Below, one piece after another: positions 52,257 through 60,667 of a stretch of 64,000 nucleotides of DNA (positions within the stretch are counted from its first letter, which is position 1; each line of letters begins with the position of its first letter). The notes below the pieces were generated by a model that was not told the origin of the DNA, did no database searches, and worked only from the letters and a program-made list of their open reading frames with translations. Source of the DNA: Spongisporangium articulatum. Lineage in GTDB: Bacteria; Actinomycetota; Actinomycetes; Actinomycetales; Kineosporiaceae. The translations under genes were made by a program, and so were the position numbers. Location of the stretch: contig NZ_JBITLV010000001.1 of NCBI RefSeq assembly GCF_044465595.1, positions 248,001 through 312,000 of the forward strand, read 5' to 3'.

Positions 52257-52870
52257 CGTCGCGCTCGCTCGTGGTGGTCAGCGCCGGGCTGACGCAACCG
52301 TCGTCGACCCGGTTGCTGGCGGACCGCCTCACCGAGGCCACGGTCTCCGCGCTGCGCTCCCGGGGCGTCGAGGTGTCGGTGCGCGTCGTCGAGGCCCGCG
52401 AGGTCGCGCACGACGTGGTGAACAACCTGCTCACCGGCTTCGCGCCGGCCGCGCTGCAGGCGGTGTTGGACGCGGTGGTCGCCGCCGACGGCGTGATCGC
52501 CGTGACGCCGACGTTCAACGCCTCCTTCAGCGGCCTGTTCAAGTCGCTGTTCGACGTGCTGCCCGACCAGGCCCTGGCCGACAAGCCCGTGCTGCTCGGC
52601 GCCACCGGCGGCACCGCCCGGCACTCGCTCGTGCTGGAACACGCTCTGCGACCGATGTTCTCGTACATGCACGCGGCGCCCGTCGGTACCGCGGTGTACG
52701 CGGCCACCGAGGACTGGGCCGGTTCGGACGGCGGTTCGGCTCCAGGTCTGGAACACCGGATCGACCGGGCCGCAGCGGAACTCGCGGATGCGATGCTCCG
52801 CCGCGACCCGGCCGAGGTGGCCGACCCGTTCGCCCTGACGACGTCCTTCAAGGACCTGCTGGGCGAGTGA
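52253..52870 (+). CDS. NADPH-dependent FMN reductase (CE1759 type)
   Basis: A 205-residue flavodoxin-fold reductase: 'LVVVSAGLTQPSSTRLLADR' binds FMN phosphate, 'VIAVTPTFNASFSGLFKSLF' is the central loop, 'PVLLGATGGTARHSLVLEH' the third. It is coupled by GTGA to the LLM oxidoreductase and should supply it with reduced flavin. A strong hairpin begins six bases after its stop. Confidence 0.94.
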   Translation: MTSRSLVVVSAGLTQPSSTRLLADRLTEATVSALRSRGVEVSVRVVEAREVAHDVVNNLLTGFAPAALQAVLDAVVAADGVIAVTPTFNASFSGLFKSLFDVLPDQALADKPVLLGATGGTARHSLVLEHALRPMFSYMHAAPVGTAVYAATEDWAGSDGGSAPGLEHRIDRAAAELADAMLRRDPAEVADPFALTTSFKDLLGE

Positions 52871-52875
52871 GCGCG

Positions 52876-52916
52876 GGGGTGGTTCAGCCGGTTCAGCCGC
52901 CCGGCTGGACCACCCC
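52876..52916. terminator. bidirectional terminator-like hairpin
   Basis: GGGGTGGTTCAGCCGG (52876-52891) pairs with CCGGCTGGACCACCCC (52901-52916) along 16 positions with one G-U, around a 9-base loop. The right arm lies inside the last codons of the convergent metalloprotease gene. There is no T-run on either strand, so termination would rest on hairpin strength. Confidence 0.75.
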
Positions 52917-55109
52917 GTTCACCGTGAGGGTGTACCCGGCGTACTGCTGGACCAGTTCGGTCGGCTCGTCGTAGGCGACGATCGCCACGACCCGGTCGAA
53001 CGGGAGCAGCTTGGCCAGGTCGCCGGTCCTGTACGAGAAGGAGCTCTTGCCCTTCACGTCGACCTGCAGCACGACCGGGACCTTGCCGTCCCTGATGCCG
53101 ACCAGCCGCACGTCCCAGCCGGTCACCTTGATCGGCAGGACCTGCGTGAGGCTGCGGAACGGCGCCACGCTGGAGCCGTCGCTGATCGTCGTGCCCCCGA
53201 CGGTGATGTCGTCGAGGAGGAGCCCGCCCTCGTTGACGCCGCCGTCGCTGACGTACCGGAAGTTGATCAGCACGGTCTTCCCGGCGTAGGCGGACAGGTC
53301 GAAGCTGTGCGCCTCGAAACCGTCCGTCGTCCCGTTCAGGCCCGGCCCGAGCGGCGCCTCGACCGTCTTGTCACCCTCGATGCTGGTGTAGGTCGCCCCG
53401 CCGTCGGTGGAGACCTGCACGTAGCCGTAGTCGTACCCGGCCTCGGCGCCGTACTTCGCGAGGAAGCGCAGCGTCGGGTCGGCGGTCGGCACGGCGACGG
53501 AGGCCACGGCGCTGGCGTCGAGGCTGTTCTCGTTGCCCGACCACAGCACGGGGTTGCCCGGCCGGTCCGGGTCGTTGTTCACCACGGTCCAGCGCAGCGG
53601 CTGGGCCGGCAGCGACGTGACGCCCTTGAACGACAGGGTCTTCAGGTCCTTGGCCTTCAGCGTGGCCCCGGTCGCGTTGCGCAGCTGCACGTAGTCGGCG
53701 CCGTTCGGTGCCGCCCCGGGCGTCGCGTAGGCGCTCGGGTTGGCCAGGTTGACCGTGGAGCGCAGGCTCTTGCTGGTCACCCGGGACTTGCTGACGCCGG
53801 CGATCACCGAGTTCTTGGCGTCCCCGAGGATCTTGTCCAGCAGCACCATCGACTGGTGGTCGTGCAGCACCGTGTAGAGGTCGGCGTTCCGGCTCTTCAG
53901 CTCGTGCTCGATGCTGGCCAACCCCTGGTACTCACCGTCGCGGTGCAGGGCGCTCATGAAGTCCACGCCGTAGCGGTCGTAGAGGAACAGCATGAGCGAG
54001 TAGGCGTTGCCGTAGTCGGCGAGAACCGCGTTGGGGTTGGAACTCTCGTCCCACAGGTTGAGCGAGTTCTCCGGCCCGCCGCAGTCACGCGGGTTCGGGT
54101 TGTACTGGGTCTGCACGGGCCCGAAGCCCTGGAAGCAGTACAGGTGGCTGTCGCCGCCCTTGTCGTAGACCGTCTTCGTGGCGTCCACGTAGCCGGTCAG
54201 GGTCTGGGCGAAGTCCGACAGGCCCTCGTTCACCGCCGTCGTCTCGAACGGGTCCGTGTAGTACTGGAGCAGGTGCTGGTACTCGTGCGCGAACGTGCCC
54301 TCGTACAGGCGCGGGCGGGCCGGCCGGCTGGTGCACAGGTCGGCGGTCTGCGCGTCGACGGGGTCGGCACCCGTGCGGTGCGCCCAGTCGAAGGCGTCGA
54401 TCGTCATCACGTTGCGGTCGAACAACTCGTTGAGCTGCGCCGAGAAGAAGCCCGCGATGTAGGTGGGATTGGCCGGGAACGAGTAGTAGTTGTCGTCGCG
54501 GACGTTGTCGACCAGCGTCACCGTCTTGGCGCCGTCGCCGGTGTAGTCGCCGCCGTTTCCGTTCGCATCGGGCCCGACGAGCGCGTTGGAGCCGTCCCGG
54601 TCGGGCGCGACGCTGAAGGCCTGCGACTCCTTCGGGTACATGTTCGTGTCGAACTCGTTCACGAACGACGCGACCTGCGCGTCGGTCACGGTCGTCGAGT
54701 CCGGCACCTGCGTGCGGCAGTCGCCCGCGGGGAACGCCGTGTCCTGCGCGACCCACACCTCGATGTGCTGCCCGACCCCGCGCAGCACGTAGTTCTTGCG
54801 GTACAGCGTCCCGTTGAAGTCGTCGAGGCCCAGCCACTGCCGGGTGGTCCCGACCGGCGGCGTGGCGGCCGCCGCCCGCGCGGCCTTGGCCTTGGCCGCG
54901 GCCTTGGCGCTGAACTGCTTGGGTGTGTCGACCTTCTTGCCGTCGAGCAGGTAGTCGGTGCGGCCGATCTCCCGCACGTCGCTCGACTTCCCGCTGGGGG
55001 CGGTCTCGGGGGCCGCCTGGGCGGTGGCCACCGGGACCGCGACGACGGCGGCCAGCGGCAGGAGGAGGGCGGCGAGGAGGTGTGGAGTCCGGGTGCGCTG
55101 TCTGATCAC
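52893..55109 (-). CDS. secreted zinc metalloprotease (gluzincin, M6/M30-like)
   Basis: A 738-residue exported protein. The GTG at 55109 opens a Sec signal ('LLAALLLPLAAVVAVPVATA', ending near 35 at AQA). The catalytic core has 'FAHEYQHLLQYY' (HExxH, about 270) and 'TTAVNEGLSDFAQTL', the downstream Glu ligand of gluzincins. A jelly-roll/MAM-like domain (about 500-640, 'FEAHSFDLSAYAGKTVLINF') follows, then a C-terminal beta domain. It resembles immune-inhibitor-A and hyicolysin-like enzymes. It should act outside the cell in nutrient acquisition or envelope turnover. It is monocistronic; a possible TTGTGA/CACTAT promoter lies about 75 bases upstream. Confidence 0.9.
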   Translation of the reverse strand: MIRQRTRTPHLLAALLLPLAAVVAVPVATAQAAPETAPSGKSSDVREIGRTDYLLDGKKVDTPKQFSAKAAAKAKAARAAAATPPVGTTRQWLGLDDFNGTLYRKNYVLRGVGQHIEVWVAQDTAFPAGDCRTQVPDSTTVTDAQVASFVNEFDTNMYPKESQAFSVAPDRDGSNALVGPDANGNGGDYTGDGAKTVTLVDNVRDDNYYSFPANPTYIAGFFSAQLNELFDRNVMTIDAFDWAHRTGADPVDAQTADLCTSRPARPRLYEGTFAHEYQHLLQYYTDPFETTAVNEGLSDFAQTLTGYVDATKTVYDKGGDSHLYCFQGFGPVQTQYNPNPRDCGGPENSLNLWDESSNPNAVLADYGNAYSLMLFLYDRYGVDFMSALHRDGEYQGLASIEHELKSRNADLYTVLHDHQSMVLLDKILGDAKNSVIAGVSKSRVTSKSLRSTVNLANPSAYATPGAAPNGADYVQLRNATGATLKAKDLKTLSFKGVTSLPAQPLRWTVVNNDPDRPGNPVLWSGNENSLDASAVASVAVPTADPTLRFLAKYGAEAGYDYGYVQVSTDGGATYTSIEGDKTVEAPLGPGLNGTTDGFEAHSFDLSAYAGKTVLINFRYVSDGGVNEGGLLLDDITVGGTTISDGSSVAPFRSLTQVLPIKVTGWDVRLVGIRDGKVPVVLQVDVKGKSSFSYRTGDLAKLLPFDRVVAIVAYDEPTELVQQYAGYTLTVNGVVQPGG

Positions 55110-55221
55110 ATGTCCCCCGTCGGGTTGAAGATCACGATCTGGACGTAACGGGCAACTCATAGTGACGGCTTGTTCCCCGGCTCACAACCCGTGCACAGCT
55201 TCCACCGGTCTCCACCGGCCG

Positions 55222-55899
55222 CTAGCGTCCCAGCGGGCTGCTCCCGAACCGCTCGACGAGCTGGGCGGGGTCGTCGTACGTCTCGACGGCCCCGGCCTCC
55301 CGCAGCTCACACGCCGCCCGGCCGCCGCAGAGCAGCCCCACCGTGTCGATGCCGAGCGCCCGGGCCGACTCGACGTCCCAGCGGGTGTCGCCGACGACGA
55401 CCACCCGATGCGCGGCGGCCGGTTCGAGGCCGACCTTCTGCAGGGCGAGCGCGAACAGGTCCGCGGCCGGTTTGCTCGCCTCGACGTCCTCGCCGCTGAG
55501 TACGTGGTCGAAGTACTTGTCGGGGCCGAGCTGCTCGCGCGCGTAGTCGAGGTGCTGCGGGTTGCCCGAGGAGGCCAGGACGACGGTCAGCCCGGCCTCG
55601 TGGGTGCGTTCGAGCAGTTCCTGAGCACCATCGAAAGCCCGCGTACGGTAAAGATACTCGTCGTAGATCCGCTTCCAGGCGGCCCGCACGTCGTCCCCGA
55701 GGCGCTGCTCGATCTCGTCGCCGGCGACCGCGGCGACCAGCCGGTCGCCGCCCATCCCGATCGCCGCGTGCAGCCGCCAGGCCGGTTGGGGCACCCCGTG
55801 TTCGGCGAAGGCCCGGTCCCAGGCCACCACGTGCCAGTAGTTGGTGTCCATCAGCGTGCCGTCCACGTCGAACAGGACGGCTTCCAGCTGGTCGCTCAC
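55222..55899 (-). CDS. HAD-family hydrolase
   Basis: A 225-residue phosphatase-like protein of the beta-phosphoglucomutase subgroup. Motif I 'LFDVDGTLMD' gives the nucleophile Asp, motif II the Ser in 'VVLASSG', motif III the Lys in 'EASKPAADLF' and motif IV 'VVGDTRWDVESARAL'. The cap is helical. The GTG at 55899 follows GAGGGGACC and lies 10 bases after the DUF72 stop, so it is the last gene of the PfpI-DUF72-HAD operon. The substrate is unknown. Confidence 0.93.
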   Translation of the reverse strand: MSDQLEAVLFDVDGTLMDTNYWHVVAWDRAFAEHGVPQPAWRLHAAIGMGGDRLVAAVAGDEIEQRLGDDVRAAWKRIYDEYLYRTRAFDGAQELLERTHEAGLTVVLASSGNPQHLDYAREQLGPDKYFDHVLSGEDVEASKPAADLFALALQKVGLEPAAAHRVVVVGDTRWDVESARALGIDTVGLLCGGRAACELREAGAVETYDDPAQLVERFGSSPLGR

Positions 55900-55909
55900 G
55901 TCGGTCCCC

Positions 55910-56632
55910 TCAGGCCAGGAACCCCTTCAGGGTCCACGCATTGCGTACGGCGTGACCTTCGCCGTCGTTGTTGAAGTAGACCTGCACCTGGGCCCCGGCG
56001 CCTGTCCACTCGCGCACCCGCTCGGCCCACCAGCCGAGGTCGACGTCCGAATAGGAGCCTGCGTACAGGTGCTCCGGGTCGGGCCCGTGCATGCGCACGT
56101 AGACCAGATCGGACGTCCGGCGCAGGACGCACGGCAGGTGCGCACCGCTCATCACGACGTAGGCGGCGTTCCGGCGCGTCAGGAGGTCGAAGACGTCGTC
56201 GTGGAGCCAGCTCTCGTGGCGGAACTCGACTGCGGCCGGGACCCGCGCCGGGAGCGCCCGCAGCACGCCGTCCAGCGCGGCGTCGTCCCGCGGCAGGGTG
56301 CCCGGCAGCTGCAGCAGGAGCGGCCCGGCGTAGGCACCCAGCACGTCGTAGGAGCGCACGATCCGCTCGACCCACACCTCGGGGGAGCGCAGCCGACGCG
56401 CGTGGGTCAATCCGCGCGGCGCCTTCACGGCGAACCGGAAGCCGCGCGGCACCCGCTGCTTCCACGCGGCGAACGACGCATCCTTCGGCCAGTGGTAGAA
56501 CGAGCCGTTCAGCTCGAGGGCGTCGAACTCCTCGGCGTAGCGCTCCAGCCACAGCCGCTGCGGGACACCTTCGTAGAGAACGTGTTTCCAGTGCGGATAG
56601 CTGAAGCCCGAGGTGCCGACGCGGACGTTCAG
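55910..56632 (-). CDS. DUF72-family protein with apparent CTG start
   Basis: A 240-residue TIM-barrel protein. Family members begin M-x-V-x-VGTSG; here the sequence runs 'NVRVGTSGFSYPHWK' with a CTG codon (56630-56632) directly before it and no ATG, GTG or TTG in frame close by. The CTG overlaps the PfpI stop as CTGA, mimicking the ATGA couplings seen elsewhere. 'ALELNGSFYHWPKDASFAAW', 'AVEFRHESWLHDDV' and 'QVYFNNDGEGHAVRNAW' are the DUF72 signatures. The biochemical function is unknown. Confidence 0.9.
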   Translation of the reverse strand: MNVRVGTSGFSYPHWKHVLYEGVPQRLWLERYAEEFDALELNGSFYHWPKDASFAAWKQRVPRGFRFAVKAPRGLTHARRLRSPEVWVERIVRSYDVLGAYAGPLLLQLPGTLPRDDAALDGVLRALPARVPAAVEFRHESWLHDDVFDLLTRRNAAYVVMSGAHLPCVLRRTSDLVYVRMHGPDPEHLYAGSYSDVDLGWWAERVREWTGAGAQVQVYFNNDGEGHAVRNAWTLKGFLA

Positions 56633-57174
56633 AACGTCTCCGCCATCGCCTTCGTGAACGCCGGGAGGTCGTCGGGCTTGCGGCTGGTGACCAGCGGCCC
56701 GGCGCCGTGGGTGTCGACGACGACCTCCTCGTCGACCCAGTCGGCGCCCGCGTTGCGCAGGTCCGTCTGCAGGCTGGGCCACGAGGTGAGCCGGCGCCCC
56801 TGCACGGCACCCGCCTCGACCAGGGTCCACGGGGCGTGGCAGATCGCGGCGACCGGCTTGCCGATGTCGATGAAGCCCTTCACGAAGGCCACCGCGTCCG
56901 GCGACTGGCGCAGGAGGTCGGGGTTGGCCACCCCTCCGGGCAGCACCAGGCCGTCGTAGTCCTCGACGCCCGCCCGGTCCACGGGCAGGTCGGCCTCGAA
57001 CACGTCGCCCTTGTCCAGGTGGTTGAAGGCCTGGACGCTCTGGGCGTCGCCGCCGACCACCAGGACGGGCTGCCCGCCGGCCTGCTCCACGGCCTGCCAG
57101 GGCTCGGTCAGCTCGACCTGCTCGACGCCCTCGGGGGTGACCAGGAACGCGATCTTCTTGCCTGCCAGTGACAC
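56629..57174 (-). CDS. PfpI/DJ-1-family cysteine protein
   Basis: About 181 residues from the GTG at 57174 (GAGGAG nine bases upstream); a GTG at 57195 adding seven residues is also possible. 'KKIAFLVTPEGVEQVELTEP' has the conserved Glu, 'GLVLPGGVANPDLLRQ' the loop, and 'AAICHAPWTLVEAG' the nucleophilic Cys with His next to it. Such proteins act as proteases, glyoxalases or stress proteins. It is the first gene of a three-gene coupled operon, divergent from the Mn2+ riboswitch-TerC gene. Confidence 0.93.
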   Translation of the reverse strand: MSLAGKKIAFLVTPEGVEQVELTEPWQAVEQAGGQPVLVVGGDAQSVQAFNHLDKGDVFEADLPVDRAGVEDYDGLVLPGGVANPDLLRQSPDAVAFVKGFIDIGKPVAAICHAPWTLVEAGAVQGRRLTSWPSLQTDLRNAGADWVDEEVVVDTHGAGPLVTSRKPDDLPAFTKAMAETF

Positions 57175-57306
57175 CGTCGACCACTCCTCATCCACTGTTG
57201 CCCTGCGGTCTCACTGTGGGCAGACCGGGTCAAGGTCGCATCCGCAGATGCCGATATCCACACCCCGGGTTTGGCCGACCGAGCAGTAGAGGCCAAACTG
57301 GCAGCA

Positions 57307-57448
57307 ATGGAGGGGAGTACTCCGCTCGCGGTGATGTTCGTCAGCACGGTGCCCCGCGCACCCGGCGTCACCGGCCCGACCACCCGCGACCGCGGGGAGC
57401 CGGGTGGAGGAGACCTCCGGTAATTCCGCATGGAATGACACCGGAGGT
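57307..57448 (+). ncRNA. yybP-ykoY (Mn2+) riboswitch with translational switching helix
   Basis: The leader of terC has the conserved blocks of this class: GGGGAGTA (57312-57319), GTCAGCACG (57340-57348) and the closing GGAGACCTCC (57408-57417, P1 3' strand). The expression platform is explicit. CCTCC (57414-57418) can pair with GGAGG at 57309-57313 to close the aptamer, or ACCTCCGGT (57413-57421) can pair over nine bases with ACCGGAGGT (57440-57448), which contains the terC ribosome site; ATTCC-GCAT-GGAAT strengthens that off-hairpin. Metal binding should therefore free the ribosome site and raise expression of the exporter. The class call is from motif recall, not a covariance search. Confidence 0.85.
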
Positions 57449-57451
57449 TTC

Positions 57452-58636
57452 GTGCACGTCTCCAGCGAGTGGTGGGCAGCGATGCTCACCACCATCACCG
57501 TCCTGCTGGTCGTCGACCTGGCGATCGGCTCCCGGCATCCCGGCACCGACATCCGGCGCAGCCTCCGCTGGGTCGCCCTGTACGTCGTGGCCGCCCTGGT
57601 CTTCGCGGTGGCGGTGCTGGTCGGTTTCGGCGGCACGTACGCGGGCGAGTTCGTCGCGGGCTGGCTGACCGAGTACAGCCTCAGCGTCGACAACCTCTTC
57701 GTCTTCCTGGTCCTGATGACCCGGTTCGCCGTCCCGGTGGCCCTGCAGCTGCGCGTGCTGACCTACGGCATCGTGATCGCGCTCGTCCTGCGGTTCCTGC
57801 TGATCCTGGCCGGAGCGGCCGCGCTGCACCGGTTCTCGTGGCTGTTCTACGTCTTCGGCCTGTTCCTGCTCTGGACGGCGCTCAACCTGATGCGTGGCGA
57901 GCACAAGCCGACCGACGAGGAGATCGTGGCCGGCGGCGAGGTGGAGCCGCCGGCCATCGCCCGGTTCGTCGGGCGGATCATCCCCAGCACCCCCGTCTGG
58001 CACGGCACCAGACCGCTGATCCGGGAGGGCAACCGGTGGCTGGCCACCCCGATCGTGGTGACGATGCTGGCCATCGGGTTCACCGACGTCCTGTTCGCGC
58101 TCGACTCGATCCCGGCCATCTTCGGGCTGACCCAGGAGCCGTTCCTGGTGATCAGCGCCAACGCCTTCGCCCTGATGGGCCTGCGGCAGCTCTTCTTCGT
58201 GGTCCGCGAGGTGCTCGACCGGCTGCGGCACATCGACAAGGGCCTGTCGATCGTGCTCGCCTTCATCGGCGTGAAGCTCATCCTCGAGGCGCTGCACGAG
58301 AACGAGCTGCCGTTCCTCAACGGCGGCCACGGCTTCGAGCAGGTGCCCACGGTCTCGACGGCGGCGTCGCTGGGCATCGTCCTGGGCGTGCTGGCCGTGA
58401 CGACCGCGACCAGCATGGTCGCCGTCCGGTTGGAGGCCCGGCGCGAACGCCTCCGGCCGCTGGTCGCCAGCGGGGCGTCGAGCGTCTCAGAGGGTGGCGG
58501 CGAGGGCGCGACCGGCCGTCCGCCCCGAGAACAGGCACCCGCCCAGGAACGTCCCCTCCAGCGACCGGTAGCCGTGCATCCCGCCGCCCCCGAAGCCGGC
58601 GACCTCCCCGGCGGCGTAGAGCCCCGGCAGCACTGA
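57452..58636 (+). CDS. TerC-family membrane protein (probable Mn2+ exporter)
   Basis: A 394-residue protein from the GTG at 57452, four bases after GGAGG. Eight to nine helices; the two TerC acidic motifs are 'LTEYSLSVDNLFVFLVLM' and 'IGFTDVLFALDSIPAIFGLT', which bind divalent metal. 'RQLFFVVREVLDRLRHIDKG' follows. The final ~50 residues are Pro/Arg/Ala-rich and read antisense through the end of the FAD gene (150-base overlap), an unusual extension. The riboswitch upstream supports a role in manganese export. Confidence 0.93.
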   Translation: MHVSSEWWAAMLTTITVLLVVDLAIGSRHPGTDIRRSLRWVALYVVAALVFAVAVLVGFGGTYAGEFVAGWLTEYSLSVDNLFVFLVLMTRFAVPVALQLRVLTYGIVIALVLRFLLILAGAAALHRFSWLFYVFGLFLLWTALNLMRGEHKPTDEEIVAGGEVEPPAIARFVGRIIPSTPVWHGTRPLIREGNRWLATPIVVTMLAIGFTDVLFALDSIPAIFGLTQEPFLVISANAFALMGLRQLFFVVREVLDRLRHIDKGLSIVLAFIGVKLILEALHENELPFLNGGHGFEQVPTVSTAASLGIVLGVLAVTTATSMVAVRLEARRERLRPLVASGASSVSEGGGEGATGRPPREQAPAQERPLQRPVAVHPAAPEAGDLPGGVEPRQH

Positions 58637-60133
58637 CCCGTCGGACTTGAGTACCCGGCCCGACAGGTCGGTCTCCAGCCCGCCCAGCGTCTTGCGGGTG
58701 AGGACGTGCAGCTTCACCGCGATCAGCGGCCCGGCCTTCGGGTCGAGCAGCGCGTGCGGTGATGCCACCCGGACCACCTTGTCGCCCAGGTACTTCCGCG
58801 CGGCGAGGACGGCGTCCACCTGGGCGTCGCCACCACCGGCCGCCGTCGCGGCGTCGCGTTCCTCGACCAGCTTCCGCACGGCGGCCGCCTCGAGCGGCGG
58901 GGCGTCGGTGAGCGAGTTCATCCGCTCCACCAGGGTTTCCAGGTCGGGCGCGGAGACGAAGTCGACGCCCCGGTCGACGAAGGCCTGCACAGGCGCCGGC
59001 GGCCCGGGCAGGATGCGCGAGAGCAGCTGGCGGACACTCTTGTTCGTCAGGTCGGGGTTCTGCTCCGACCCCGACAGGGCGAACTCCTTCTCGATGATCC
59101 GGGCCGTCAGCACGAACCACGTGTAGGGGTGGCCCGTGGTCATGATGTGCTCGAGCGTGCCGAGCGAGTCGAACCCCGGGTAGTAGGGCGCGGGCAGCCG
59201 GTGGCCCGTCGCGTCGAGCCACAACGACGACGGCCCGGGCAGGATGCGGATGCCGTGCCCCGGCCAGATCGGGTCGTAATTGGTGATGCCCTCGGTGTAG
59301 TGCCACATCCGGTCGCGGTTGACGATGTTGCCGCCCGCCGCCTCCGTGATGCCGAGCATCCGCCCGTCGACGTGCGCCGGGACACCGGTCAGCATCGACT
59401 CCGGCGGGGTGCCCATCCGCTCGGGCCAGTTGGCGCGCACGAGATCGTGGTTGCCGCCGATCCCGCCCGAGGTGACCACGACGGCCCGGGCGCTCAGCGC
59501 GAAGTCGGCGACCGTCGTCCGGCTGCTCGTGACGCCGCGTGGGAGCGCGGAGGACTCGAGGACGACGCCGCTCACCCCGCCGACGGCCCCGCCGTCGAGC
59601 GTCAGGGCGTCCACCCGGTGCCGGAACCGCAGCTCCACCTGCCCGCGCGCCGCGGCCTCGCGGACCCGGGCGGCGAATGGGGCGACGACGCCCGGGCCGG
59701 TGCCCCAGGTGATGTGGAACCGGGGCACGGTGTTGCCGCTCGCGGTCTCCCCCGGCGCGCGGCGCTCGGCCCAGCCGACCACCGGGAAGATCCCGATGCC
59801 CTGTTCCCGCAGCCAGGAACGCTTCTCACCGGCCGCGAACTCCACGTAGGCGCGGGCCCACTGCCGCGGCCAGGTGTCCTCCCGGTCCCGGTCGAACCCG
59901 GCGGTGCGCTGCCAGTCGGCCCAGGCGAGCTCGAACGAGTCGCGCACCCGCATCCGCCGCTGCTCGGGCGAGTCCACCAGGAACAACCCGCCGAACGACC
60001 AGAAGGCCTGCCCGCCGAGGTTCGCCTCGTTCTCCTGGTCGAGCAGGATCACACGCTTCCCGGCGGCGGCCAGTTCCGCGGTGGCGACCAGCCCGGCCAA
60101 CCCCGCTCCGACCACGATGACGTCTGCGTCCAC
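58487..60133 (-). CDS. FAD-dependent oxidoreductase (fumarate reductase/KstD-like)
   Basis: A 548-residue flavoprotein. The GTG at 60133 leads straight into 'DADVIVVGAGLAGLVATAEL', the FAD Rossmann motif, and 'VILLDQENEANLGGQAFWSF' completes the site. 'ARAVVVTSGGIGGN' and the C-terminal 'VLPGLYAAGEVAGFGGGGMH' are the family's other FAD motifs. It belongs to the FAD-binding dehydrogenase group (annotated in mycobacteria as probable ketosteroid- or fumarate-type). The substrate is unknown. Its 3' end overlaps the terC reading frame by 150 bases. Confidence 0.92.
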   Translation of the reverse strand: MDADVIVVGAGLAGLVATAELAAAGKRVILLDQENEANLGGQAFWSFGGLFLVDSPEQRRMRVRDSFELAWADWQRTAGFDRDREDTWPRQWARAYVEFAAGEKRSWLREQGIGIFPVVGWAERRAPGETASGNTVPRFHITWGTGPGVVAPFAARVREAAARGQVELRFRHRVDALTLDGGAVGGVSGVVLESSALPRGVTSSRTTVADFALSARAVVVTSGGIGGNHDLVRANWPERMGTPPESMLTGVPAHVDGRMLGITEAAGGNIVNRDRMWHYTEGITNYDPIWPGHGIRILPGPSSLWLDATGHRLPAPYYPGFDSLGTLEHIMTTGHPYTWFVLTARIIEKEFALSGSEQNPDLTNKSVRQLLSRILPGPPAPVQAFVDRGVDFVSAPDLETLVERMNSLTDAPPLEAAAVRKLVEERDAATAAGGGDAQVDAVLAARKYLGDKVVRVASPHALLDPKAGPLIAVKLHVLTRKTLGGLETDLSGRVLKSDGSVLPGLYAAGEVAGFGGGGMHGYRSLEGTFLGGCLFSGRTAGRALAATL

Positions 60134-60205
60134 GGGGTCAGCCTGACACGTAGGCAAACCTGTGAACCACGCCTACGCTGCTGGGTACTGGTTCGAAGAG
60201 GTCCG

Positions 60206-60652
60206 GTGGATGCCGTGGGCTGGCTGATCGCGTTGGTCGTGGTGACGGTCGTGGTCGTCGTGTGCCCGCTCGGGCCGGGCGGCTGGCAGCGGGCGCCGAC
60301 GGGCTGGCGCGGGGTCGTGCTGAGGCCCGTGATCCGGTTGCTCGGCCTGGTGACCCGGCCGGTGCGGGCGCTACGGCGCCGCCTGCACCCACCGCCCCCG
60401 CCGGACCCGTTCGAGGCCTTGCGGGTGCAGACCCGGCTGGGCGCGGTGGCCGAGGAGATCCGCGTGCTGCACGTGGACGAGGCGGTCTACGCGCGGGCCG
60501 CGCGACTCGAGGCCCGCTCCGCGGCCTACGACGCCCTGCTGCTCGAGGCCTGCGCCCTGGCCGGGATCCCGGAACAAGCGGACGGCGGGCGCCGGGCCGA
60601 CGTGCGCCTGCGCCGGGAGGTCGAGCTCGCCGAGCGCGGCTGGAGCTGGTGA
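60206..60652 (+). CDS. small membrane-anchored protein with C-terminal helical domain
   Basis: 148 residues from the GTG at 60206 (GAGG upstream; TACGCT at about 60173 may be its -10). An N-terminal helix ('GWLIALVVVTVVVVVCPLG') anchors it, a Pro-rich linker follows, and the C-terminal 90 residues are helical with alternating charge ('AVYARAARLEARSAAYDALL'). I do not recognise a family. It is followed after 15 bases by recQ, so co-transcription is likely. Confidence 0.75.
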   Translation: MDAVGWLIALVVVTVVVVVCPLGPGGWQRAPTGWRGVVLRPVIRLLGLVTRPVRALRRRLHPPPPPDPFEALRVQTRLGAVAEEIRVLHVDEAVYARAARLEARSAAYDALLLEACALAGIPEQADGGRRADVRLRREVELAERGWSW

Positions 60653-60667
60653 CGTTGACTGTCCCGC

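Noticed and set aside
51138..52870. Luciferase operon
   Set aside because: The monooxygenase is of the CE1758 type with its FMN reductase; there are no luxCDE-type genes and no sign of light production.
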